From assembly GCA_031256695.1 (NCBI GenBank), contig JAIRQB010000038.1:1-6231 (forward strand): a DNA stretch of 6,231 bases. Reading direction: 5' to 3'. The notes under the pieces are model-generated. The model searched no databases. It saw only the letters and a program-made list of their open reading frames with translations, and was not told the origin of the DNA. Every line of letters begins with the position of its first letter. Position 1 is the stretch's first letter. The stretch comes from Elusimicrobiota bacterium. GTDB taxonomy: Bacteria > Elusimicrobiota > Endomicrobiia > Endomicrobiales > Endomicrobiaceae. Of the stretch, positions 1 to 4,620 are shown piece after piece. Both the position numbers and the translations under genes were made by a program.

Positions 1-15
1 TCTTGCTTCAGATGC

Positions 16-918
16 TCATAACTCATAATTCTTAATTGTTGAATTAAAAAAATGTCTTTCCGCCTTCAAAATATCTTTTCTCACCTGTTTTCTTAAATCC
101 TCTAATGAATTAAATTTCCTCTCATCTCTTATCTTTTTTATCAATTTCACCTCATTGTTTTTTATATTCCAAATCCCTTTAAAGTTCAAAATATGGACTT
201 CAACTGATAAAGCCTTGCCGCTGTCAGCCTCTATTGTGGGTCTATGCCCTATATTTGTAATTGAGGGCAGATATTTTTCTTTTTGTTTGAGCAAACTGAT
301 AAAAACTCCCGCAGGCAGCAATTTTCTCTCATCGGTTTTTAAATTTACTGTGGGAAAACCCAAAGAAGCAGCAAGATTTTTTTCTCTAAAATGTTTTCCG
401 CGCAAAAAATAAGCATCGCCTAAAAGAGATGGCGCTTTTTCTACTTTTCCCGCAGAAATAATATTTCTAATAAGCGATGAAGAGATTGTTTTTGAGGAGT
501 TTTTTGAAGGGGCAATTATATGGAGTTTTACAGCATTTTCTTTTAGTTTTTTTGAAAGCCAAGATATTTTGCCTTGTCTGTCTTTGCCGAAGGCGAAATT
601 TTTGCCGCATATAAAATCTGCAACTTTATATTTGCCTATTAAAATTTCTTTTAAAAATTCATCGGCGCTTTTATTTAATACAGGCGATGGAACTTTTATA
701 ACTATTATTTTGTCTGCGCCTAGCGCTTTTATTTTCTCTATTTTTTCAGACGGCAAAGACAAGACTTTTTCTATATTCTTTACAGGTCTTTCAAAGACAA
801 TAATTATGCTTTTATTGCCTTTTTGCGCCGCTATTTTGACGCATTTTCTTATAAGTTTTTGATGTCCTCTGTGGACGCCGTCAAAAGCGCCTATTGTTAT
901 AGCCGAATTCCATTTCAT
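16..918 (-). CDS. ribF: Bifunctional riboflavin kinase / FAD synthetase RibF
   Basis: This cytoplasmic enzyme phosphorylates riboflavin to FMN and then adenylylates FMN to FAD. The N-terminal adenylyltransferase half shows IGAFDGVHRGHQ (residues 9-20, with the HxGH nucleotide-binding motif H16-G18-H19), GKNFAFGKDRQGK (105-117) and SSSLIRNIISAG (147-158). The C-terminal riboflavin-kinase half shows LGFPTVN (186-192, containing the PTxN motif), TNIGHRPT (221-228), the likely catalytic Glu in VEVHILNF (E240) and IRDERKF (263-269). The 300-residue length is near the usual 305-315. The start is ATG, with only a weak upstream GGAAAA. The protein begins about 8 residues before the first strand, whereas many homologues carry 15-25 residues there. 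The stretch before LGFPT reads REKNLAAS in place of the usual G-x-G-R type sequence. The gene lies 23 bp after truB and is probably cotranscribed with it. Its last eight or so codons fall in a 7 bp repeat tract. The family call is firm; full activity of the kinase half is inferred. Confidence 0.95.
   Translation of the reverse strand: MKWNSAITIGAFDGVHRGHQKLIRKCVKIAAQKGNKSIIIVFERPVKNIEKVLSLPSEKIEKIKALGADKIIVIKVPSPVLNKSADEFLKEILIGKYKVADFICGKNFAFGKDRQGKISWLSKKLKENAVKLHIIAPSKNSSKTISSSLIRNIISAGKVEKAPSLLGDAYFLRGKHFREKNLAASLGFPTVNLKTDERKLLPAGVFISLLKQKEKYLPSITNIGHRPTIEADSGKALSVEVHILNFKGIWNIKNNEVKLIKKIRDERKFNSLEDLRKQVRKDILKAERHFFNSTIKNYEL
19..39. repeat. Degenerate heptanucleotide repeat at the ribF 3' end
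   Basis: Three successive 7 bp units on the plus strand, TAACTCA, TAATTCT and TAATTGT, cover the last codons of ribF just inside its stop codon. The 9-mer TAACTCATA also occurs in the heptad array at 2101-2135. The array is short and degenerate, so the link rests on the shared phase and that 9-mer. Confidence 0.4.
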
Positions 919-941
919 ATATATTTTCCGCTGTTTTTTAT

Positions 942-1646
942 TTAAAAGATTTTTGTTTGCAACGGGAGTTGCAGGATTGCTGACATTATCTTTTGCTGAT
1001 TTCTAAAATCCGCCTCTTTTAGCGCTTCTTCAACGCTAAATTCTCCAATTTGCAGCCGTCTTAAAGAGTAAAGCGTCCCGCCACATTTTAAAGCATCTCC
1101 AATATCATTTGCCATACTCCTTATATAAGTTCCGCTTGAACATTCTATAAGCAAATCTAAAAGGCAATTTTTATAAGAGAGAATTTCTAACTTTTTAATT
1201 GTAATTTTGCGCGGCGCTCTGTCTATCACTATGCCTTTTCTTGCGAGAGTATAAAGTTTTTCTCCGCCTGATTTTAATGCTGAAAACATCGGCGGAGTCT
1301 GCTCTATTTCGCCTCTAAAATTTTTTAAGACATTTTCAATGCCGCCTATTTGGACCCAGGCAGCGTCTTTTTGAGCGGTTATTTTTCCGTCTAAATCAAA
1401 AGTGTCTGTGGAAATTCCCAACTGTATTACCGCTCTATAAACCTTATCTTTTTTCATAAAAAGACTTTGAGATTTGACTGCGCATCCTACAAGGGAAATC
1501 AAAAGACCCGTAGCCCTTGGGTCAAGAGCGCCGCAATGGCAGATTTTCTTTACTTTAATCGCGCTTTTGATTATTTGAATTGCTTTAAAAGAGGTAATTC
1601 CCTGCGGTTTATCTAAAAGAAGCAGCCCTGAAATGTCTGTATTCAT
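942..1646 (-). CDS. truB: tRNA pseudouridine(55) synthase TruB, short form without PUA domain
   Basis: TruB converts U55 in the T-loop of tRNAs to pseudouridine. Motif I is LLLDKPQGITSF (residues 9-20). The catalytic Asp is D42 in GALDPRATGLL, followed by KVYRAVIQLGISTDTFDLDG (68-87, with the conserved Tyr Y70), PPMFSALKSGGEKLYTLARKG (118-138), SSGTYIRSMANDIG (170-183, with R176) and LRRLQIGEF (195-203). The ATG start has AAGGA at 1652-1656, 5 nt upstream. At 234 residues it is well below the 300-315 usual for E. coli or Bacillus TruB; it ends soon after the catalytic fold, leaving no room for a PUA domain. The loop before the catalytic Asp reads CHCGALDP where most family members have GHTGTLDP, so H37 is retained but flanked by two cysteines. 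It is followed 23 bp later by ribF. Its upstream region is the repeat-rich gap, so its leader may be strongly structured. Confidence 0.94.
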   Translation of the reverse strand: MNTDISGLLLLDKPQGITSFKAIQIIKSAIKVKKICHCGALDPRATGLLISLVGCAVKSQSLFMKKDKVYRAVIQLGISTDTFDLDGKITAQKDAAWVQIGGIENVLKNFRGEIEQTPPMFSALKSGGEKLYTLARKGIVIDRAPRKITIKKLEILSYKNCLLDLLIECSSGTYIRSMANDIGDALKCGGTLYSLRRLQIGEFSVEEALKEADFRNQQKIMSAILQLPLQTKIF

Positions 1647-1651
1647 TTATG

Positions 1652-1656
1652 TCCTT
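1652..1656 (-). promoter_or_regulatory. Ribosome binding site of truB
   Basis: AAGGA on the minus strand, 5 nt before the ATG at 1646, fixes the truB start. It begins 11 nt after the base of the palindromic hairpin at 1668-1730, so folding of a long leader could affect access to it. Confidence 0.7.
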
Positions 1657-1667
1657 TTTGGAAATTT

Positions 1668-1730
1668 GAGTAATTTGGCGGCGCATTGCCGACTTTACTT
1701 CTTGGTGTCGGCTGCGCCGCCAAACAACTC
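1668..1730. repeat. Large imperfect palindrome A upstream of truB
   Basis: The left arm (1668-1693) pairs with the right arm (1707-1730). TTTGGCGGCGCA pairs perfectly with TGCGCCGCCAAA, and GCCGAC with GTCGGC; the only break between the two blocks is a 2-nt TT bulge in the left arm. Outside these, a 2x2 mismatch is followed by four more pairs (GAGT with ACTC). The loop is 13 nt. The total is 22 base pairs, mostly GC, so the hairpin should be very stable in RNA or single-stranded DNA. No T-run follows on either strand, so a simple terminator is unlikely. Confidence 0.85.
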
Positions 1731-1732
1731 TT

Positions 1733-1769
1733 GAGTAATTTGGCAACGTTTTACGCTGCCAAATTACTC
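1733..1769. repeat. Perfect palindrome B, tandem to A and sharing its arm
   Basis: GAGTAATTTGGCA (1733-1745) and TGCCAAATTACTC (1757-1769) form a perfect 13 bp stem around an 11-nt loop. The arm GAGTAATTTGGC is identical to the left end of palindrome A (1668-1679), and only two bases separate the two elements. A and B therefore look like two versions of one palindromic repeat family with different centres. Confidence 0.85.
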
Positions 1770-1771
1770 TT

Positions 1772-1793
1772 AAAAGTTAAGAGTTAAGGAAAA
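1772..1793 (+). repeat. 22 bp direct repeat, copy 1 (heptad-containing)
   Basis: Contains the core AGTTAAGAGTTAAGG, two 7 bp units of AGTTAAG, within 22 bp that recur exactly at 2025-2046. The two copies bracket the block with the GC-rich hairpin units, at a 253 bp spacing. Confidence 0.8.
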
Positions 1794-1829
1794 CGGCAGT
1801 TTAGAAACGGCGCCGAGCGAAGTTATGTC

Positions 1830-1955
1830 GTCCCGGTGTCACCCCCGAGTTGCTATCCCAAGCAGTAAGGCAACTCAAGAAGGCGGGGGGTTAGTCCCAC
1901 GGTGTCACCCCAGAGTTGCAATGCTATCAAGCAAGGCAACTCAAGAAGGCGGGGG
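1830..1955. repeat. Two tandem REP-like hairpin units, 66 bp period
   Basis: Cores at 1835-1890 and 1901-1955 align without gaps. Both begin GGTGTCACCCC and end GCAACTCAAGAAGGCGGGGG. Each can fold through GAGTTGC pairing with GCAACTC, with an outer C-run against G-run stem and an unpaired AAGAAGGC on one side. Nearly all differences between the copies fall in the loop (about 1854-1868 against 1920-1934). Conserved arms with a divergent loop fit a structure-selected extragenic palindrome. The 66 bp spacing equals 22 codons, so a plus-strand frame runs through both units and yields a repeated peptide, which I read as a by-product. Confidence 0.8.
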
Positions 1956-2024
1956 TCTCTGTTCACTAAAAAAATCCGTTTTCCTCTTTGCCTTTGTCTT
2001 AAAATAAAGAAAACAAAAAGCAAA

Positions 2025-2046
2025 AAAAGTTAAGAGTTAAGGAAAA
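2025..2046 (+). repeat. 22 bp direct repeat, copy 2
   Basis: Exact second copy of the sequence at 1772-1793, same orientation, again followed a few bases later by TTTAG-like sequence. It could mark duplication of a larger module or the boundary of an inserted block. Confidence 0.8.
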
Positions 2047-2072
2047 GAAATTTTAGAGTTGTTAACTGATAT

Positions 2073-2099
2073 GCCACAGCCGTCGCAGACGGCAGCGGC
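2073..2099. other. GC-rich hairpin in the nagB-truB gap
   Basis: GCCGTC (2079-2084) and GACGGC (2088-2093) form a 6 bp stem over a 3-nt GCA loop. An outer GCC/GGC stem (2073-2075 with 2097-2099) is separated from it by a 3x3 internal loop. No T-run follows on either strand, so a terminator role is weakly supported. Confidence 0.5.
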
Positions 2100-2100
2100 T

Positions 2101-2135
2101 CATAAACTTTTCACTTTTAACTTTTAACTTTTAAC
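2101..2135 (-). repeat. Heptanucleotide tandem array (AGTTAAA)
   Basis: Five 7 bp units. On the minus strand they read AGTTAAA three times, then AGTGAAA, then a degenerate AGTTTAT-like unit. The array lies about 55 bp past the nagB stop codon and is inverted relative to the AGTTAAG units at 1772 and 2025. Confidence 0.85.
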
Positions 2136-2184
2136 TCATATTGCCTTTCACCTCTTTTGCCTTTATTGTCCTTATAGTTAGCAA

Positions 2185-2203
2185 ACAGCGCTTACGGCGC
2201 TGT
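2185..2203 (-). terminator. Possible hairpin terminator overlapping the nagB stop codon
   Basis: ACAGCGC and GCGCTGT form a perfect 7 bp GC-rich stem around a 5-nt loop, and the loop contains part of the nagB stop codon. On the minus strand an A-rich stretch precedes it, but only TTTGC follows, so the U-tract is poor. It may end nagB transcription or protect the 3' end. Confidence 0.35.
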
Positions 2204-3025
2204 GTTTTCCAACTCCGAAAATTCATCTTTGAGCCTTTTAAAATATCTATATGTGCCGACAGTCAATTCATTACAAGCCGCCTCATCGGTAATTACAACC
2301 AACTTTCTATGGAGTTGCAAAGCCGTAGCAGGCCACTTTTGCGATACAGAACCCTCTACAAGTTGTTTTAATGCAAAAGATTTCTTCTCTCCGCTGACAA
2401 GCAGCAAGACTTCTCTTGCTTCAAGCATAGTCTTAATTCCCATAGTCAAGGCTGTTTTAGGCACTTTCTTTATGTCATTGTCAAAAAATCTTGAATTGGC
2501 AATTATTGTGCTTATATCAAGTTGTTTATCCCGCGTATAAGAATCTAAAGATGAATAAGGTTCATTAAAAGCGATATGCCCGTTTTCGCCCAAGCCGCAG
2601 ACAAGCAAGTCAATACCGCCCGCCTTTTTAATTTTTTCCTCATAAAGTTGTCCTTCTTTTATGGGGTCTGCCACATTGCCGTTTGGTATATTTATATTGT
2701 CTGCCTCTATGTCTACGTGTTTAAAAAAGTTTTCGCGCATAAAAGAGTGATAACTCTCTTTGTGATTTTCAGGCAATCCAATATATTCGTCAAGATTAAA
2801 AGTAGCGGCATTTTTAAAAGAAATTTCTTTTTTCTCATAGAGCGCAATTAGATTTTTATACATATCTATAGCCGTCCCGCCCGTAGGCAGTCCCAAAACA
2901 AAATTTTTGTTTTTTGCCCCGCCGCCCGAGCCTTTATCCAAAGAATCCGCGGCGCTTTTCATCCTATCTTTGATAAAAAGAGACGCTAAATAACCTATAT
3001 TTTTTTCTGAAATAATGAGTCTCAT
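2192..3025 (-). CDS. nagB: Glucosamine-6-phosphate deaminase NagB
   Basis: NagB isomerises and deaminates glucosamine 6-phosphate to fructose 6-phosphate and ammonia, the step that feeds amino sugars into glycolysis. Family motifs run in order: FVLGLPTGGTAIDMYKNL (42-59, phosphate binding), FNLDEYIGLP (77-86, with the proton-shuttling Asp D79), SYHSFMRENFF (91-101), GLGENGHIAFNEP (144-156, with H150 and E155) and ANSRFFDND (176-184). The residue matching E. coli Asp141 is N148, a substitution also found in Gram-positive NagB enzymes, so activity is not in doubt. Its 277 residues slightly exceed E. coli's 266, because of a Gly/Lys-rich insert at about 30-41. A strong GGAGG supports the ATG. 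It lies 46 bp after fmt on the same strand and may be the last gene of that transcript. No nagA or sugar transporter is in the window, so its role in the cluster cannot be read from context. Confidence 0.96.
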   Translation of the reverse strand: MRLIISEKNIGYLASLFIKDRMKSAADSLDKGSGGGAKNKNFVLGLPTGGTAIDMYKNLIALYEKKEISFKNAATFNLDEYIGLPENHKESYHSFMRENFFKHVDIEADNINIPNGNVADPIKEGQLYEEKIKKAGGIDLLVCGLGENGHIAFNEPYSSLDSYTRDKQLDISTIIANSRFFDNDIKKVPKTALTMGIKTMLEAREVLLLVSGEKKSFALKQLVEGSVSQKWPATALQLHRKLVVITDEAACNELTVGTYRYFKRLKDEFSELENTAP

Positions 3026-3029
3026 TTTT

Positions 3030-3034
3030 CCTCC
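3030..3034 (-). promoter_or_regulatory. Strong ribosome binding site of nagB
   Basis: GGAGG on the minus strand, 4 nt before the nagB ATG. It is the best Shine-Dalgarno sequence in the window and suggests independent, efficient initiation even if nagB is cotranscribed with fmt. Confidence 0.8.
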
Positions 3035-3071
3035 AATTTATTTGATTTGTATTTAATTTTTTTCGGCAACT

Positions 3072-4013
3072 TCAAGATAAAATACCGCCTACAAAAATCT
3101 GTCGCCCCATAATGAAATCCCAAGCGGACATTTTAGGCTTATTTTCAGGCTGAACTGTTTTAATCAAAAGCGCGCCTTTGCCGCATTTGACAAAAAAGCC
3201 TTTGCCTTTTTTTACTTCAAAAACGGCGCCGTTTTTTTCATTTTGAGGAGCGTAATCGGCAATTTCGCTCTCTATTATTTTTAATCTTTTTTGAATAGCG
3301 TTTTTGTTTAAGATTATTGAAAATGCGCCAGGCCAAGGATAAAGCCCCCTTATTCTGTTATAGATATTTAAACTTTCGCCGTTCCAATTTATATGTCCGT
3401 CTTCCTTTTTGAGCAGCGGCGCATATATTATTTCTCCTGTTTGCTTTTTAGGCTTAAAATTTTTGTCTTGCAAAAGTTCTATTGTCTCTCTCATAGTTTC
3501 TATTCCAAGCGGCGTCAATTTTTGAAATAAAGTTTCAGAAGTGTCTTTAAAATCAATGGCTGATTTGCGCAAAGTTATTATATCTCCGCTGTCTAAATTT
3601 TTTTCTATAAAAAAAGAGCAAACGCCGGTTTCTTTTTCTCCGTTTATAATTGAGTATTGAACCGGGGATGCTCCTCTGTATTTAGGCAATAGCGAAAAAT
3701 GGATATTGATTGTTTTAAGGCGGGGAAGATTGAAAATATATTCCGGGATAATTTTTCCAAAAGAAACTGAAATCCCTAAGTCAGGCTTGAAGGATTTTAC
3801 TTCTTCAAAAATCTCTCCCGTAAAACTGTCAACTTGCAGGAATGGAATATTTTTTTCAATAGAAAAGATTTTTACCGCTGGCGGATTGAGTTTTTGCCCT
3901 CTGAAAGAGCCTTTGTCCAAACGCGTAAGAGAGAATAAAATGTGATTGTCAATATAGAGGCTTTCCAAAAAAACTCTTGAAATACCGGACGTTCCGAAAA
4001 ATAGAATTCTCAC
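3072..4013 (-). CDS. fmt: Methionyl-tRNA formyltransferase Fmt
   Basis: Fmt transfers a formyl group from 10-formyltetrahydrofolate to initiator Met-tRNA. The catalytic triad is visible as INIHFSLLPKYRGASPVQ (Asn and His near residues 103 and 105) and the Asp of LDSGD (near 141). The C-terminal domain follows, with GHINWNGESLNIYNRIRGLYPWPGA a typical start. I place the start at the GTG at 4013. This gives a 4 bp GTGA overlap with the def stop codon and puts GGGGG (4018-4022) 4 nt upstream. An in-frame TTG at 4016 would add one residue but leaves almost no spacing. At 313 residues it matches E. coli (315). The nucleotide-fold loop usually reading like QPDRPAGRG is TRLDKGSFRG, a mild divergence. 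Overlap with def suggests translational coupling of the two formyl-methionine enzymes. Confidence 0.95.
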   Translation of the reverse strand: MRILFFGTSGISRVFLESLYIDNHILFSLTRLDKGSFRGQKLNPPAVKIFSIEKNIPFLQVDSFTGEIFEEVKSFKPDLGISVSFGKIIPEYIFNLPRLKTINIHFSLLPKYRGASPVQYSIINGEKETGVCSFFIEKNLDSGDIITLRKSAIDFKDTSETLFQKLTPLGIETMRETIELLQDKNFKPKKQTGEIIYAPLLKKEDGHINWNGESLNIYNRIRGLYPWPGAFSIILNKNAIQKRLKIIESEIADYAPQNEKNGAVFEVKKGKGFFVKCGKGALLIKTVQPENKPKMSAWDFIMGRQIFVGGILS

Positions 4014-4516
4014 CAATCCCCCGATTTTTTTTTGCGCCTGATTTCTTTTTCAAGTATTTTTCTTTTCCAGTCTTCAAGATAATCTATGAAAAGTTTTCCG
4101 TTTAAGTGGTCTATTTCATGCTGAATTGCTTTTGATGCAAGCCCTTGCGCTTTAAGAACTTTCTGCCGTCCGTTTAAATCAAGATATTGAACTGTTACTG
4201 TTTCAAATCTCTTGACATCAGCGTATATTCCCGGAAAAGACAGACAGCCTTCTTCTCTTATAATTTTATCTCCCGTATCTATTATTTTTGGATTTATCAG
4301 CGCCAATGCTCCGCTTTTGTCCTGCGAGACATCTATTATGAAAAGTTGTATCGGATATCCTGCTTGAATTGCCGCAAGACCCGCGCCGGGCGCCGCATAC
4401 ATTGTTTCAAACATATCGCTTGCGAGTTGTCTTATATCGTCTGAAATTTCTTTTATTTCAGCGCTTTTCTTCCGCAAAAGTTGGTCGCCGTATTTGAGTA
4501 TTTTTAATTTAGACAC
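4010..4516 (-). CDS. def: Peptide deformylase Def
   Basis: Def is a metal-dependent hydrolase that removes the formyl group from the N-terminal Met of new proteins as they leave the ribosome. All three family motifs are intact: GAGLAAIQ (44-51), EGCLSFP (89-95, metal ligand C91) and QHEIDHLNG (132-140, ligands H133 and H137, catalytic E134). Motif 1 has Ala where Val is commoner (GAG for GVG). The 168-residue length is typical. The start codon is GTG, backed by AAGGA at 4523-4527 with a 6 nt gap. The lysine-rich C-terminal helix (about 151-165) is basic, as in other bacterial deformylases where it aids ribosome contact. The gene overlaps fmt and follows comF after 103 bp, the largest gap within the right-hand gene group, so def may have its own promoter. 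Confidence 0.97.
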   Translation of the reverse strand: MSKLKILKYGDQLLRKKSAEIKEISDDIRQLASDMFETMYAAPGAGLAAIQAGYPIQLFIIDVSQDKSGALALINPKIIDTGDKIIREEGCLSFPGIYADVKRFETVTVQYLDLNGRQKVLKAQGLASKAIQHEIDHLNGKLFIDYLEDWKRKILEKEIRRKKKSGDW

Positions 4517-4522
4517 TGTTTT

Positions 4523-4527
4523 TCCTT
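4523..4527 (-). promoter_or_regulatory. Ribosome binding site deciding the GTG start of def
   Basis: AAGGA on the minus strand, 6 nt before the GTG at 4516. The conserved deformylase N-terminus begins right after this codon. Confidence 0.65.
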
Positions 4528-4542
4528 AAAAAATTTTTGCGG

Positions 4543-4568
4543 ATTTTATCATTTTTGCGGTTTTTCAA
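4543..4568 (-). promoter_or_regulatory. Weak candidate promoter for def-fmt(-nagB)
   Basis: On the minus strand TAAAAT (4543-4548), preceded by TGA (an extended -10 with TG but no spacer base), resembles a -10. TTGAAA (4563-4568) resembles a -35, but the spacer is only 14 bp. The extended -10 may act without the -35. The site sits between the hairpin at 4555-4583 and the def ribosome binding site. Confidence 0.3.
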
Positions 4569-4583
4569 AAGAAAAGTCCGCAA
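4555..4583. other. Hairpin in the comF-def spacer
   Basis: TTGCGG (4555-4560) pairs with CCGCAA (4578-4583), and inside it TTTTC pairs with GAAAA over an AAAA loop, separated by a small asymmetric bulge. A further TTTTTGCGG copy starts at 4534, so the right arm could pair with either copy. No T-run follows on the minus strand. Confidence 0.45.
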
Positions 4584-4592
4584 TTATGGCTT

Positions 4593-4620
4593 GAGAACTT
4601 AGAATTTTAAACTTTCAACT
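4593..4620. repeat. Degenerate heptad array at the comF 3' end
   Basis: Four 7 bp units on the plus strand, GAGAACT, TAGAATT, TTAAACT and TTCAACT, directly abut the comF stop codon. Three of four end in AACT, the same core as the TTTTAAC array at 2101-2135 in a different phase. Degenerate, so moderate confidence. Confidence 0.45.

Larger units (their letters stand above)
1647..2191. other. 545 bp repeat-rich intergenic gap between nagB and truB
   Basis: No open frame here resembles a known protein. From left to right the gap holds the truB ribosome binding site, two tandem palindromes (1668-1769), a 22 bp direct repeat (copies at 1772-1793 and 2025-2046), two GC-rich hairpin units with a 66 bp period (1830-1955), an A- and T-rich tract (about 1966-2024), a small hairpin (2073-2099) and a heptad array (2101-2135). 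The longest plus-strand frame (1825-2007, 60 codons) simply translates the two hairpin units and looks spurious. The truB promoter should lie in or beyond this region, but no convincing -35/-10 pair stood out. Confidence 0.8.

Noticed and set aside
155..412. Plus-strand open frames inside ribF, nagB, fmt, def, comF and DUF192 genes
   Set aside because: They lie antisense to strongly supported genes and show no family motifs; they are by-products of AT-rich coding sequence.
1668..1730. Intrinsic terminator upstream of truB
   Set aside because: The stem is strong, but neither strand has a T-run immediately after it.
1830..1955. CRISPR array
   Set aside because: Only two units, internally palindromic over their full length, with no unique spacers of CRISPR type and no cas genes.
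1825..2007. 60-codon plus-strand frame with a repeated peptide (RCHPRVA ... SSKATQEGGGL)
   Set aside because: It is a direct translation of the two REP-like units and an A/T-rich tract, has no clear ribosome binding site and resembles no protein I know. Best read as non-coding repeat.
2192..3025. Loss of the NagB active site because Asp141 (E. coli) is Asn148
   Set aside because: Asn at this place is known in Gram-positive NagB enzymes, and the other catalytic residues D79, H150 and E155 are present.
4014..4016. TTG start for fmt
   Set aside because: It would leave about one base between the G-run and the start codon; the GTG three bases on has a 4 nt spacing and forms a GTGA stop-start overlap with def.
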